Shown piece after piece: positions 39,201 through 49,932 of a stretch of 64,000 bases of DNA. Origin of the DNA: Parapristionchus giblindavisi (Eukaryota; Nematoda; Chromadorea; Rhabditida; Diplogasteridae); the NCBI GenBank assembly GCA_943737045.1, contig CALSFV010000101.1, forward strand, positions 1-64,000, in the 5' to 3' direction. The notes under the pieces were generated by a model, which worked only from the letters and a program-made list of their open reading frames with translations, was not told the origin of the DNA and made no database searches. How positions within the stretch are numbered: the first letter of the stretch is position 1; each line of letters opens with the position of its first letter. The position numbers and the translations under genes were made by a program.

Positions 39201-41509
39201 TGGAGTAGGACGGATATTGGGAGAACAAATAGGGACAGATGATAATGATGAAAGGAATGATGATGTAGATGGTACTGTAGATGATGAAGGTACGGTAGAT
39301 GATGTAGAGGGTACTGTAGATGATGGAGGTACGGTAGATGATGTAGAGGGTACTGTAGATGAAGGGACTGATGGTAGACTAGATATCTGAATGAGGAAAG
39401 AATTGAAAGAAAAGAAGAATAAGGATAATACCGTAGTAGAGACAGTAACTGTTTCTCCTCCATTTCCTTGGGGTTTTGATCCTACTCGAATAGATGATAT
39501 ATTCACTTCTTTTCTAACTCTGAATATCATATCATCATTGATTACAATACTATATTATATATAGATATAAAGTATATGAACTAACACTTGTAATGATGGA
39601 TTATCATGTTTGAATGTTACTGTATGGAATGGCATCAATATTCCATCATTAGTAAGAGAGAATAGAATGGGTGAAGGACGACCACGTTTAAGACCATCTT
39701 CAGCTGAAATTGAGAAAAGATATGGATGGACAAGAGGAATTGATTCATCAATCATCATACTGTATCATTCATACAGTACTCCGTAAACATTGATTGGTTG
39801 TATCAAGAAACAATTAAACTCACATAGAATAAGTTCTTGATTGGCAGATAAATCGATATCTGATCCAATAGGAAAGGTTTCATTCTGTCTATTATCAGTA
39901 GGAAAAGAAGCTTGACATAATTCATCCGGTGTCCACACCTAATAACACAAAATTATCATATATTCAAAGTATCAATATTATCAAATATTCAAAGTATGCA
40001 TTATCTTAATTACATAATATAGAAAGAGTGAATGAGTTACCTGCCATGCATCAGTCGCCTTTCCAACTATAGCCAATTCACATAGTTTGGTTGATGCAAG
40101 AATGATAAGATTCCAATCAAGAAGACAAAGAGAATGAATAGAAGGAATAAAAGAGGAATGAGGTGATCCATATGATAACTCTGATAGATGAGTCCACGTT
40201 ATTGGTTTATCCTTAATTAATTCAGATTATAAATACTTATATTAGATGAAGAGTTAAATACCTTCTTAGTTATCATAATAGTAGCCTCAACATCTTTAAC
40301 CTTATCATTACCATATACGACAAGGAAGTCCGTAGTGGCTAACCAACATAGACCAACTACAGCTGCATCTTGAATTGTACATGATGATGGACTTGAAGTA
40401 GATCGAACTACCTTAAAACACAATCAATCATCAATCAATATCAATCAATATTGAATGAGAATGAAAAAGAATAGAAAGATACATCAAGTTCTGGTTTGAG
40501 TTGAACAACTTTTCCACAATCATCTCCAATGACTAATTGTTTTCCTTTTCTACTCCAACTTATACATCTAGTGGCTGCTCCCATCTTCTTCTCTTTGATT
40601 ACAGAATAATTGGATGGACTCTGAATTGATTATACAAAACTAAGACATATGATATAGTACGATACTTGTAGATTGATTTGAATAGTCATGATTGTTCTGT
40701 CAGAAGAAGCACATGCTAAGATATCAGGAGATGCTGGACTCCATTCAAATACGCGACCTTTAGCTCCTTCTTCTGCTGATATCCGAATACAATAGATAGG
40801 AGAGATCTAAATGAATACAAATCAATCAAGAATAGATCACTTCAAATCAATCATTGTGAAATAGTATTTAAAGTAACAGAAATAAGACAAACGTGTTGTT
40901 GATAGTCCAAGGAGAATGCAGTGACATCGAATATATGAATCATAGGACCACTTAGAGTATCAGCAAATACTCCAAATAATGTTCCATCACAATTACATGA
41001 TATGGCAATGAGATCAGACTGACAATAAACATATTATATTACAAACCGATCAATAAATGAATACCTGTGCATCAAAATAAGCAGTTGTACGTGTCCTCAA
41101 ATCGATAACTTCATTATTTATATTGTGCTTATCCGTTTTTAGAGCATGTATATCTTTTGTGTGGAATGATAAAAGTCTCGAAGAAGAAACAATAACAACT
41201 CCTATTCCATATGTGCTTGAGATAGCTAATCGTTTATTACTATTCCCTGATAGAGGTTCACTGCTTAGTCGAACTTTACGTAGAGCGTGGAATTCGAAAT
41301 CCTGCAAACAAAAATTGAATGTCAAAGAGAAAGAAAACCGAAACGGTTGCGGTTATATTACGGTTTTTTTAAATAAAGAATGTCCGATTCATACATATTG
41401 TCTAGCATCTCGCATTTTCCCATGTGGTTTGACCAAACGTTCGACATAACATGAATAAATTGCAATTCAAACTAACCGAAACTTCTATAGACGTCTCCGT
41501 GGAAGCCAT
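33284..41509 (-). CDS. nup214: Nucleoporin NUP214 (FG nucleoporin)
   Basis: Cytoplasmic-side nuclear pore protein that anchors the DDX19/NUP88 mRNA-export machinery. Exons in gene order: 41509-41477, 41301-41065, 41018-40893, 40806-40666, 40620-40483, 40411-40262, 40211-40041, 39938-39820, 39759-39586, 39519-39432, 39386-39132, 39084-38938, 38888-38780, 38705-38626, 38572-38450, 38392-38297, 38086-37929, 37874-37727, 37676-37478, 37424-37191, 37141-36845, 36798-36736, 36629-36372, 36160-36092, 36045-35873, 35784-35737, 35687-35558, 35466-35382, 33987-33904, 33855-33791, 33737-33630, 33573-33471, 33419-33284. Total 1515 codons with TAA. Residues about 12-430 form the N-terminal beta-propeller ([12 protein letters not shown] and [14 protein letters not shown] match NUP214), then a Ser/Thr/Pro repeat, coiled coils at about 545-830, and an FG region with 28 FG dipeptides. 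The last codons could instead be a splice donor (AG|GTATA), so the 3' end is less certain. The first exon follows a CAG acceptor at 41539-41541. Confidence 0.93.
34038..35291 (-). mobile_element. Mariner-type transposon, inactive, in NUP214 intron
   Basis: 1254-bp element with inverted ends GGTTGAGTCATAAGTCTTGT and its complement, flanked by TA at 34036-34037 and 35292-35293, the classic Tc1/mariner target. It carries a broken mariner transposase on the minus strand, the same strand as NUP214, and lies in the intron between exons 35466-35382 and 33987-33904. Confidence 0.93.
34074..35120 (-). pseudogene. Mariner transposase pseudogene
   Basis: Minus-strand remnant of a DD34D mariner transposase. 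Still readable: a helix-turn-helix part ([17 protein letters not shown]), the first catalytic Asp in ITGD, the second in [10 protein letters not shown] and the third in [13 protein letters not shown]. At least four in-frame stops break it, including one directly after ITGD where an acidic residue is expected and one after KKVLLDID. It cannot make an active enzyme. The higher GC content differs from the surrounding gene, as expected for horizontally spreading mariners. Confidence 0.9.
36209..36323. mobile_element. hAT-like MITE, family A, copy 3
   Basis: 115-bp element, CATAGGTCG to CGACCTATG, with a perfect 8-bp duplication TGGGAAAC at 36201-36208 and 36324-36331. It lies in a NUP214 intron (36161-36371). 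Confidence 0.88.
38141..38212 (-). tRNA. tRNA-His (GTG), nested in NUP214 intron
   Basis: Minus strand folds as a full cloverleaf. The acceptor stem GCCCATG pairs with CATGGGC, the D arm has A-box TAGTATAGTGG, the anticodon stem CCACG/CGTGG encloses TTGTGGC with anticodon GTG, and the T arm is CTGGTTCGATTCCAG. The discriminator is A at 38141. A T6 run (complement of about 38122-38127) lies about 14 nt downstream as a Pol III terminator. The gene lies in the intron between the NUP214 exons 38392-38297 and 38086-37929, on the same strand. Confidence 0.96.
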
Positions 41510-41792
41510 TTGCACTTCTGATGATTGAGATTGAGAATCTGGAGAATATTTAAATAAAATTACATGAATCCGGGAAAAAAATAACAACAAAAATAGGTAA
41601 ACAGCTTTAAACAGTAATTTTAAATAAAATTTAATAAAATTTAAACTTGAAGTGAAAGAGCTATACACAACGAGAGTGAACAAAAATGTCGACGTTTCAG
41701 GGTGTCCCTAAATGACGGCCCTACGGCTCGACTGCCCATCTTTGAACTTTAGTACGAGGTTTAATTCCTCATTTCTGTCAATTGCCATGCAA
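41510..41792. promoter_or_regulatory. Upstream region of NUP214
   Basis: 283 bp between the NUP214 ATG and the left end of the palindrome. It probably holds a 5' UTR intron or trans-splice acceptor (CAG at 41541-41539) and the proximal promoter. No specific element is recognisable. Confidence 0.35.
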
Positions 41793-43852
41793 CAGGGACT
41801 AATATAAAAATCATAAGTGAATGCAAACAAGAGGAATCGCACGATAAATCATTCCAGTTCACGATACCTCAAAAGCTTTTGAATTTTTATTTTCCTATGC
41901 GTATGCATTATCATTTTAGATTGATTAGCACCTTGCTCCAATTGAAATTGCTCTCTTTTTAATTGTCTCTTAGTCATTTGCATGTAACCTCAAATATGTA
42001 GGCGCGAATGAGATCGGCTGAAAACAAAGAGAGTGAGAATGATAGAGGTAGAGACGGAGTGGTAGATCAGTCATATCGTCTATCATACATCGATCGATGA
42101 ATCGTCTTTTGTCTCTTTCTCTAGCTGATTGTTCCCTGCCTTCTCTGTCTGATTTTACCACCATTCTCAGTTATCATCACGTTTCACTATGCTTTTTGAT
42201 GTTACTTTCGCAGTTAATTCGCCCTCTCCTTCTTCCTCTTTAAGTTTGTCTTTCCCTGCACTCCTATCTCCCTCCATCACTCTACCTTTATCTCTCTTAA
42301 TTATCGAATGGATATATCTAGTTATACCTCGTCACCAATCAATTTTGGATTTGTCTTTGTTTATTTGCATATGTTATCGTTGTTGTTGTCTAGACCTTCT
42401 ATTGTATTCCCATTTGCACATGATCCAATATCATATACTTACAACGTGTTCTCACTTTGTTTACTTCATTTTCAGTTTTCGGTCATCCTTTCTATCTCTC
42501 CTTTTCATAGTTCAAAGCTCATCTATGCATGGATATTCTGTCGTTCGTTTATCATCTGTCATTCTCTTTTCCATCTCTTCCTCTCTATCTCTCTTACTTC
42601 CATTATCATACCAATCGATGACTTGTAAAGAAGAGAGTAGTCCATCAATCGATATTGTTTATGAGAGAGATGGAAAGAAGGGAAGTGATCTACCTGTCGA
42701 TGCCTACCATCCTTTTGTGCGTCTATATCTTGATATATTGTATCTTTCTGTTTATGTTGCATTTCTCTCTCTTCTAACCATCTCTCAACTTTATTCATAT
42801 TCGTCTGCTCCGCATTCAATAATAATTCGGAGGTCGTATCCATGAAGCGTTACAAACAATCTGTCGACAAACGTGACGTCACGAGCGTAGACGTAGACGT
42901 GATGTCAACTTTTACGCCTTACGCCGTAGATACAGTCTCAGACGATGTGCGCAGTGTGTCATTCCTATCTTTAATTATATTCACTACACTCTGTCCACGA
43001 CTGTCCCTTGACCCACGAGACAGTGTGGCCAGTGTGGAGAGTGGTCTCAATTTGTTTACATAATCATTTAAATCATTGCATATCCATTTCAGAGTCAGCA
43101 GTCATGCCCATGAGATGTCGTCAATTGACGTCCTCTGCTCATCGACTAAGATGACATTTCTCGCCACTGCTTAGATGACATCAGATGGTGGACTCAGGAA
43201 TCTGAAGCTTCTTTGAAGGTACGAGCCGTCCTTGGATCCCCTTTCCTGTTATGTTATGTTATGTTCAAGTCGCGAAAAGACGATTTTGTGGAGATTTTGT
43301 CTATCTTTTTGATTACTTTTGAACAGAACCTCTATATTTCACCGTCGTTCATTGTCTTTACCTTTGCATTTGCCTTTTCCTCTTCCTTTTCCTTTGCCTT
43401 TGCCTTTGCCTTTGCCAACGTAGTCTTCAGTGCTGGCTGATCTTACTCGTTGACAGAAACCAAGGTTCTAAACAAAGTGATCGTTCACAAAGCTCAAATC
43501 GTCGAATCTCGTTATTTGCTCTTTTGCAGGCTAATCGTCACTGTCGACAAACGTCTGGGAAGCTCGTCATCCTCGCCGATTATGGTGTGCATGGAGTGTT
43601 CGTCAGAAGTGGGAGGCCACCAAGCTCCGACGTCGGCGTATTCCAGCTCTGACTTGAACTCGTTTTTCGAAAAAAAAAAAGAATTTGGGGTTGTTAATGT
43701 TTGTAATGAGTGTCTAAGCCCGCGAAGTTAAATGGGCGGGGTCAGCATCGCTATATAAATAAGGTTCGCAAAAAGTGGGCGGAGTCATACATCGCTTTAT
43801 AAGTACGGGAGCGGATGAGTATATGTAGATCTTTTGATTTGTGTTCTAACAG

Positions 43853-43928
43853 GGACCCATGGTCTAGTGGATAGTAGATCGAACTATCAATCCGATCGTT
43901 TGGTCGGCAGGGAAGTTCGATCCCCCGG
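43853..43928 (+). other. tRNA-like Pol III box pair in left palindrome arm
   Basis: A-box TGGTCTAGTGG (43860-43870) and B-box GTTCGATCCC (43915-43924) at tRNA-like spacing, with a plausible D stem. The acceptor ends do not pair and the anticodon arm is poor, so this is a tRNA relic or a SINE head, not a working tRNA. The mirror copy lies at about 50210-50285 on the minus strand. Confidence 0.55.
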
Positions 43929-44488
43929 GAAAGATTAGCAAAAGAAGTCCTCGCTCGACAGAACCCATCCCTTTTTGCCATTTTTTTCTTGATGCATTTA
44001 CGCTCTCCCTATGCTAACGTGGAGTGTATGTCAGAGATCCCACAGAATGGTCATGAATCACAAACTAACTTTTTCCCTCAAATTGTAAAAAAAGCTGCAA
44101 AAATCAAGCGTATGGTTCTTGAAATGTGACCATAGTATGTTAGAGATGTTCAAAAAAGTTGCTACTCTATTGCTGAAGTTTGGTCTTTATATTTTAATCT
44201 TTGATCCTGGTCTACAATTTTTCGAACAATGGGCGAAAATAACGGCTTTCGATAGTATTCTTAGTTGTTGAATTTCGCTTACCATTTTCCGTTAAAAGAA
44301 GATAAAACTATCATTTAAAAACTTTAAATGTGGCTATTTATTGATTACAAGATGACCATATTATGAATTACATGATAGGAAGTGGTTCCGTTTCAGTGCT
44401 AGATCAGTGATAGAGTGGCCAGATGATCAGACGAGATCGATGGGCAGAGACGCAGAGAGTCATCGCGCACTGAACTTCATTTAGCTCC

Positions 44489-45148
44489 ACTGTTGAGAAG
44501 GGTGGCGGGCGGGGGTAACTTCACTGAAAAAACATTAAAATTTTTTTAAAAATTGATAAAATAAAGGCTCTAAATGACACTAATAATTTTATCGGCATAG
44601 ATTTCGTATGAAAAAGTCGAAATATCTGCGAAAGAAAAGATCAATCTTCTCTGGCGGACAGAAATTTATTTAATTGATAAAGCTCAAACGCTCAAACTAT
44701 GCTTATGATAACCTGATAAATAACTTTAATAAATGACTTAACACGGGCAACGCCAGCTACACAGTACCTTAGAAAGAATCAGAATCAGAATAATAATAAA
44801 TTTAAGCGTTGCAAGGATAACTTAGATATAATGAACAATTGATGCCGTAATGAATTTCATAAAATACGATACCACAACTTAGGTAGCAAAGAAATAACAA
44901 TTAAATATTACATATCGGGTATGGACAAAATAATACTTTTTCCGTAGGTAGCAAAGCAATGATTTATGCGTTACAAGGATGATTAGATAGGACGGTATAT
45001 GTGGTATAATATGAACTTATACATATCTTTCGCCTTATTTTTTAAAAATTTTTTTTGCCAAAACAGTGATCTTGTTTGCACATTTTTTTCAATTTTTAAT
45101 GTTTTTTTCTTCAGTGAAGTTACCCCGCCCGCAACCCTTCTCAACAGT
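44489..45148. mobile_element. Nested foldback/MITE in left arm
   Basis: 660-bp segment with inverted ends ACTGTTGAGAAGGGT and ACCCTTCTCAACAGT, extended by a GCGGGCGGGG / CCCCGCCCGC block and TAACTTCACTGAA. The interior is AT-rich and non-coding. The mirror copy is in the right arm at about 48117-48775. Confidence 0.75.
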
Positions 45149-46040
45149 TGATTTTTTCCAAATAATCAAAAAAAAATTAAATGTAAAAAAGTGCCGTCAA
45201 AACGAAAAAAAGTTAAAAATTTGTGACAAATCGTGACAATGTTTCAGAAAACTTACCAAGATTTCCATTTTTATCATTTTTAACTGTCTTGATGAAGAAT
45301 TTTCTAAGGGTTTTTACTGTGAATGTGCTATATTTTGGTATATGGTAGAAAATCCTACCGTATACCAAAACATAGCGTTCACAGCTTATTATCAAAAATT
45401 ATTGTATCGTAATTTTCACGTCTCACAACTGAGTTGATTGCGTTTTTGCCTGTTGTTATTAATTTTCTGATAAAAATAATATGTTTGAATTGCTAATTAT
45501 CCTTTTAAACAAAGTACAATATTATTTCAAAAAAAGTTTGAATTCAAATATTTTTTGAGCCGTTTTTTGAATTTTTTTTAGAAATTATTTTTTCATTAGT
45601 GATCTACCAGCATTCAAATGCAGTTTTTTGGCCGTCATTCAGCCAAATGCCAATTTAAATCGGCTCCCAAGCGCTTAAGAGGCCGGATCTGAAGTGACTA
45701 CCCCCCGGACATTGCGCCAGGATTTTCGATATGGGCCCCATGCTCATAGGGCCTGGGGTGGCCTTAACCTTGTTTACAAAAATGATGACGTCACCGCCTG
45801 TATTGCTCAATGCGGCGCAAAAGCGCCGGGTTCGTCGAAAATCTCGAAAATTCGTAATTTCTCAACCGAATGAGCTAGGAAATTCTTTTTGCAGTATGTT
45901 AGGCATGCCCAGAGTGCACCACAGCACCATTGGGATTGAAATTTGCCCAAAACTGACATCGACTTTTTGAATGAGACTTTCACATTTTGCGATTTCTTTG
46001 TATCTGAGATTTAGTTCCGAGCATAATTTTCTTTACTCAC

Positions 46041-47220
46041 TTAACAAAGAATCTATAATAGAAAAAAAACATTAGCTTGCGATATCTGTACTATGCTGGT
46101 TTCAGTTCCTATATAGATAATACTGTACTACTGTATTGGTGTATATTCTAGTGTTGTTAGATGGACTAAATCTTATTCTCGAATAAATTTGCATATTTAG
46201 TCCAGACTAAAAATCATTCGAAACTAAAGTTCTCATTTTAGTCTCGAATAAATGGCTAATTAGCATAATATTTTGGACTAAATTTGCATTTAGTCTAGAC
46301 TAATATTTTCGAATTTATTCGAGAACACGTGTTCATTTGCCATTAGCTTTTGGCTCTTAGTTGTAGTATTGTGTTGTCATGAATAAATTATTGAAATTGA
46401 TGAATTTGTTGCGTTTGAGCACTTTTAGTCTGGACTAAATGCAAATTTATTCTAGACTAAAATTTAGTCTCGACTAAAATGTCATTTTTAGTCCAGACTA
46501 AAAAGACCGGTCGAATAAATATGCAAATTTTATTCGAAGGAAAATATTCGCGGACTATATTCGACTAAACAACACTAGTATATTCTAAGGAGGGCGTAAC
46601 AATATCATTTGTCATCTATTTCATTAAAATTCCTTATAGGATCAATGGGGGGAATGCCGTGCAATTCTGATCTGTAAGATAAGAACAGGGGGACTATGCA
46701 TACAACAGGAATAAAGAGTTGGGACCAATAACAAAAAAAGGGAAAAAAGAAAACGAGATACTCAAAAAAATGAGCAGAAATGAAAATAAGCCATATGAGG
46801 CATTGACATCGCTGCACTCGGTTCCGCGTTTGTCAAAATATTGTATGTTGTGTTTCAATATAGTGCTGGGGAAGTGTTCTTCATATTGGTACACAGTACT
46901 TGAAGATTCTCCATCCTGACTTTTTCTGTAAATTTCTGACCATGACGGGGTTCATGGTCATGAATGAACTCTAGATCATGAACCCCGGGTCATGGTACGA
47001 AAAAATCATTGTCGCGGATTCGACTCCGATGGTGATAAATATTCGTTAGATGTCTCAATAATACAATATCATCTACATTTGGCTAGATTACGTTAGAGAG
47101 TCAGTGGAAAGTGCCGGGAAAAGACGACCTGGAACCGAGCGCTGATCATTCAAGGCACTTTTTCGTTCAGATTGAGCCGGAATCCGATAATGGCCATGGG
47201 TGGGCATGATGCCCATGGCA
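46041..47220. other. Central spacer of palindrome
   Basis: 1180 bp not shared between the arms. It contains a 429-bp hAT-like element (46149-46577) and short hairpins: GGGGTTCATG...CATGAACCCC near 46947-46985 and GCCATGGG...CCCATGGC near 47191-47219. No coding region is supported. Confidence 0.7.
46149..46577. mobile_element. hAT-like non-autonomous element in palindrome spacer
   Basis: 429-bp element with ends TAGTGTTGTTAG and CTAAACAACACTA, the TA(G)NG-type tip of hAT elements. It has a perfect 8-bp duplication GTATATTC at 46141-46148 and 46578-46585. The interior repeats TTTAGTCCAGACTAAA and TTTATTCGA words in both orientations. No ORF. Confidence 0.88.
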
Positions 47221-49067
47221 GTGAGTAAAGAAAATTATGCTCGGAACTAAATCTCAGATACAAAGAAATCGCAAAATGTGAAAGTCTCATTCAAAAAGTC
47301 GATGTCATAGTTGGGCAAATTTCAATCCCAATGGTGCTGTGGTGCACTCTGGGCATGCCTAACATACTGCAAAAAGAATTTTGGTCCTAGCTCATTCGGT
47401 TGAGAAATTACGAATTTTCGAGATTTTCGACGAACCCGGCGCTTTTGCGCCGCATTGAGCAATACAGGCGGTGACGTCATCATTTTTGTAAACAAGGTTA
47501 AGGCCACCCCAGGCCCTATGAGCATGGGGCCCATATCGAAAATCCTGGCGCAATGTCCGGGGGGTAGTCACTTCAGATCCGGCCTCTTAAGCGCTTGGGA
47601 GCCGATTTAAATTGGCATTTGGCTGAATGACGGCCAAAAAACTGCACTTGAATGCTGGTAGATCACTAATGAAAAAATAATTTCTAAAAAAATTCAAAAA
47701 ACGGCTCAAAAAATATTTGAATTCAAACTTTTTTTGAAATAATATTGTACTTTGTTTAAAAGGATAATTAGCAATTCAAACATATTATTTTTATCAGAAA
47801 ATTAATAACAACAGGCAAAAACGCAATCAACTCAGTTGTGAGACGTGAAAATTACGATACAATAATTTTTGATAATAAGCTGTGAACGCTATGTTTTGGT
47901 ATACGGTAGGATTTTCTACCATATACCAAAATATAGCACATTCACAGTAAAAACCCTTAGAAAATTCTTCATCAAGACAGTTAAAAATGATAAAAATGGA
48001 AATCTTGGTAAGTTTTCTGAAACATTGTCACGATTTGTCACAAATTTTTAACTTTTTTTCGTTTTGACGGCACTTTTTTACATTTAATTTTTTTTTGATT
48101 ATTTGGAAAAAATCAACTGTTGAGAAGGGTTGCGGGCGGGGTAACTTCACTGAAGAAAAAAACATTAAAAATTGAAAAAAATGTGCAAACAAGATCACTG
48201 TTTTGGCAAAAAAAATTTTTAAAAAATAAGGCGAAAGATATGTATAAGTTCATATTATACCACATATACCGTCCTATCTAATCATCCTTGTAACGCATAA
48301 ATCATTGCTTTGCTACCTACGGAAAAAGTATTATTTTGTCCATACCCGATATGTAATATTTAATTGTTATTTCTTTGCTACCTAAGTTGTGGTATCGTAT
48401 TTTATGAAATTCATTACGGCATCAATTGTTCATTATATCTAAGTTATCCTTGCAACGCTTAAATTTATTATTATTCTGATTCTGATTCTTTCTAAGGTAC
48501 TGTGTAGCTGGCGTTGCCCGTGTTAAGTCATTTATTAAAGTTATTTATCAGGTTATCATAAGCATAGTTTGAGCGTTTGAGCTTTATCAATTAAATAAAT
48601 TTCTGTCCGCCAGAGAAGATTGATCTTTTCTTTCGCAGATATTTCGACTTTTTCATACGAAATCTATGCCGATAAAATTATTAGTGTCATTTAGAGCCTT
48701 TATTTTATCAATTTTTAAAAAAATTTTAATGTTTTTTCAGTGAAGTTACCCCCGCCCGCCACCCTTCTCAACAGTGGAGCTAAATGAAGTTCAGTGCGCG
48801 ATGACTCTCTGCGTCTCTGCCCATCGATCTCGTCTGATCATCTGGCCACTCTATCACTGATCTAGCACTGAAACGGAACCACTTCCTATCATGTAATTCA
48901 TAATATGGTCATCTTGTAATCAATAAATAGCCACATTTAAAGTTTTTAAATGATAGTTTTATCTTCTTTTAACGGAAAATGGTAAGCGAAATTCAACAAC
49001 TAAGAATACTATCGAAAGCCGTTATTTTCGCCCATTGTTCGAAAAATTGTAGACCAGGATCAAAGAT

Positions 49068-49932
49068 CAATACACTATAAATAAAGCAGAAAAGTGATCG
49101 TGTTTGTTACCGGCCACGCCCCCTTTCTCTCTCTCTCACTTTCAATGTAGTGCTCGGCGTACACCAGACGGGTTTGGTGCGCGATGGAACTGATCAGCGG
49201 TGGGCGGGGCTTAGTCGGGTCTAAGCCATACCAAGTTAGCTAATAAGTCAAGTCGTCATTACTTTTAAGTACTTAAAAGTTATATGTCAAGGATTAAGTT
49301 AAGTAATTAGGCCATAAGGAATAAGTTAAGTACAGTTAAGTAAACAATGTAAAATTAAGTCATGCTAACGTAGATTAAGTTAACGCAAGGTAAGTTAACA
49401 TTAATGTTATACGTCATGGTACATATTACTGTAACGCAACCAAGCACATCACCGATTACGGTAGCAGGATAAGGAATATGATTATTAGCTACCGTAACCC
49501 GGTTCGGTGGGTCAAATTAAGTACCGATGGTCAGCTTTAAATAAAAATTGTCGTACTAACAATAAGCATTATTCGAGTTATATGATTATGTCTATTGTAG
49601 ACTACCGTAACCCGGTTCGGTGGGTCAGATTAAGTACCGATGGTCAGCTTTGAGTAAAAATTGTCGTACTAAGCATTATTCGAGTTATATGATTATGCCT
49701 ATTGTAGACTACAGTCGGTGGGTCAGAATAAGTTCGATTGGTCAGATTTGAGAAAATTCTGTGAAGTCATCGTCAAGTCTCATCCACCTCTGATAGATTC
49801 AAAGAGACGAAGAAATTCTCAAAAAAACTGCTGATTTTCTACTAACGTCAATAAACAACACACAACCCAACCTAGCGCCCTAGGCACAATGCAGTCGATA
49901 ACGCGCGCCTGCGGCGCGCGCGACCGGCTGGT
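49068..49932. other. 865-bp segment present only in right palindrome arm
   Basis: Interrupts the match between arms: the left arm runs straight from ...TATATTTTA to ATCTTTGATCC (about 44190-44205). The segment starts near ACTATAAATA, has AAGTTAAGTA-type repeats (49230-49350), a 107-113-bp tandem repeat (49489-49780) and a palindromic CGCGCGCC...GGCGCGCG region near 49901-49921. No ORF of note. Confidence 0.85.
49489..49780. repeat. Tandem repeat, 113 + 107 bp and a partial third unit
   Basis: Unit 1 49489-49601 and unit 2 49602-49708 start CTACCGTAACCCGGTTCGGT; a partial third unit follows from 49709. Each unit contains GTCAGCTTT and ATTATTCGAGTTATATGATT. Confidence 0.85.

Larger units (their letters stand above)
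41793..46040. repeat. Left arm of 10.5-kb palindrome
   Basis: Runs from CAGGGACTAAT at 41793 to CTTTACTCAC at 46040 and is the reverse complement of 47221-52331, with only scattered substitutions and small indels. Both arms carry the same open frames, for example 218 codons at 42189-42845 matching 51279-51935, with no recognisable protein domain and low-complexity content. It also contains a Pol III box pair (43860-43924), a GGCAAA/TTTGCC hexamer run near 43365-43420, a nested foldback (44489-45148) and a 67-bp perfect-type hairpin (45318-45384). It lacks 865 bp present in the other arm. Confidence 0.93.

Noticed and set aside
42189..42845. 218-codon frame, repeated at 51279-51935
   Set aside because: Low-complexity Ser/Leu/Tyr content, no domain, overlaps other open frames on both strands, and duplicated only because it lies in both palindrome arms.
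43853..43928. A functional tRNA gene in the palindrome arms
   Set aside because: A and B boxes are present but the acceptor stem does not pair and no good anticodon arm forms.
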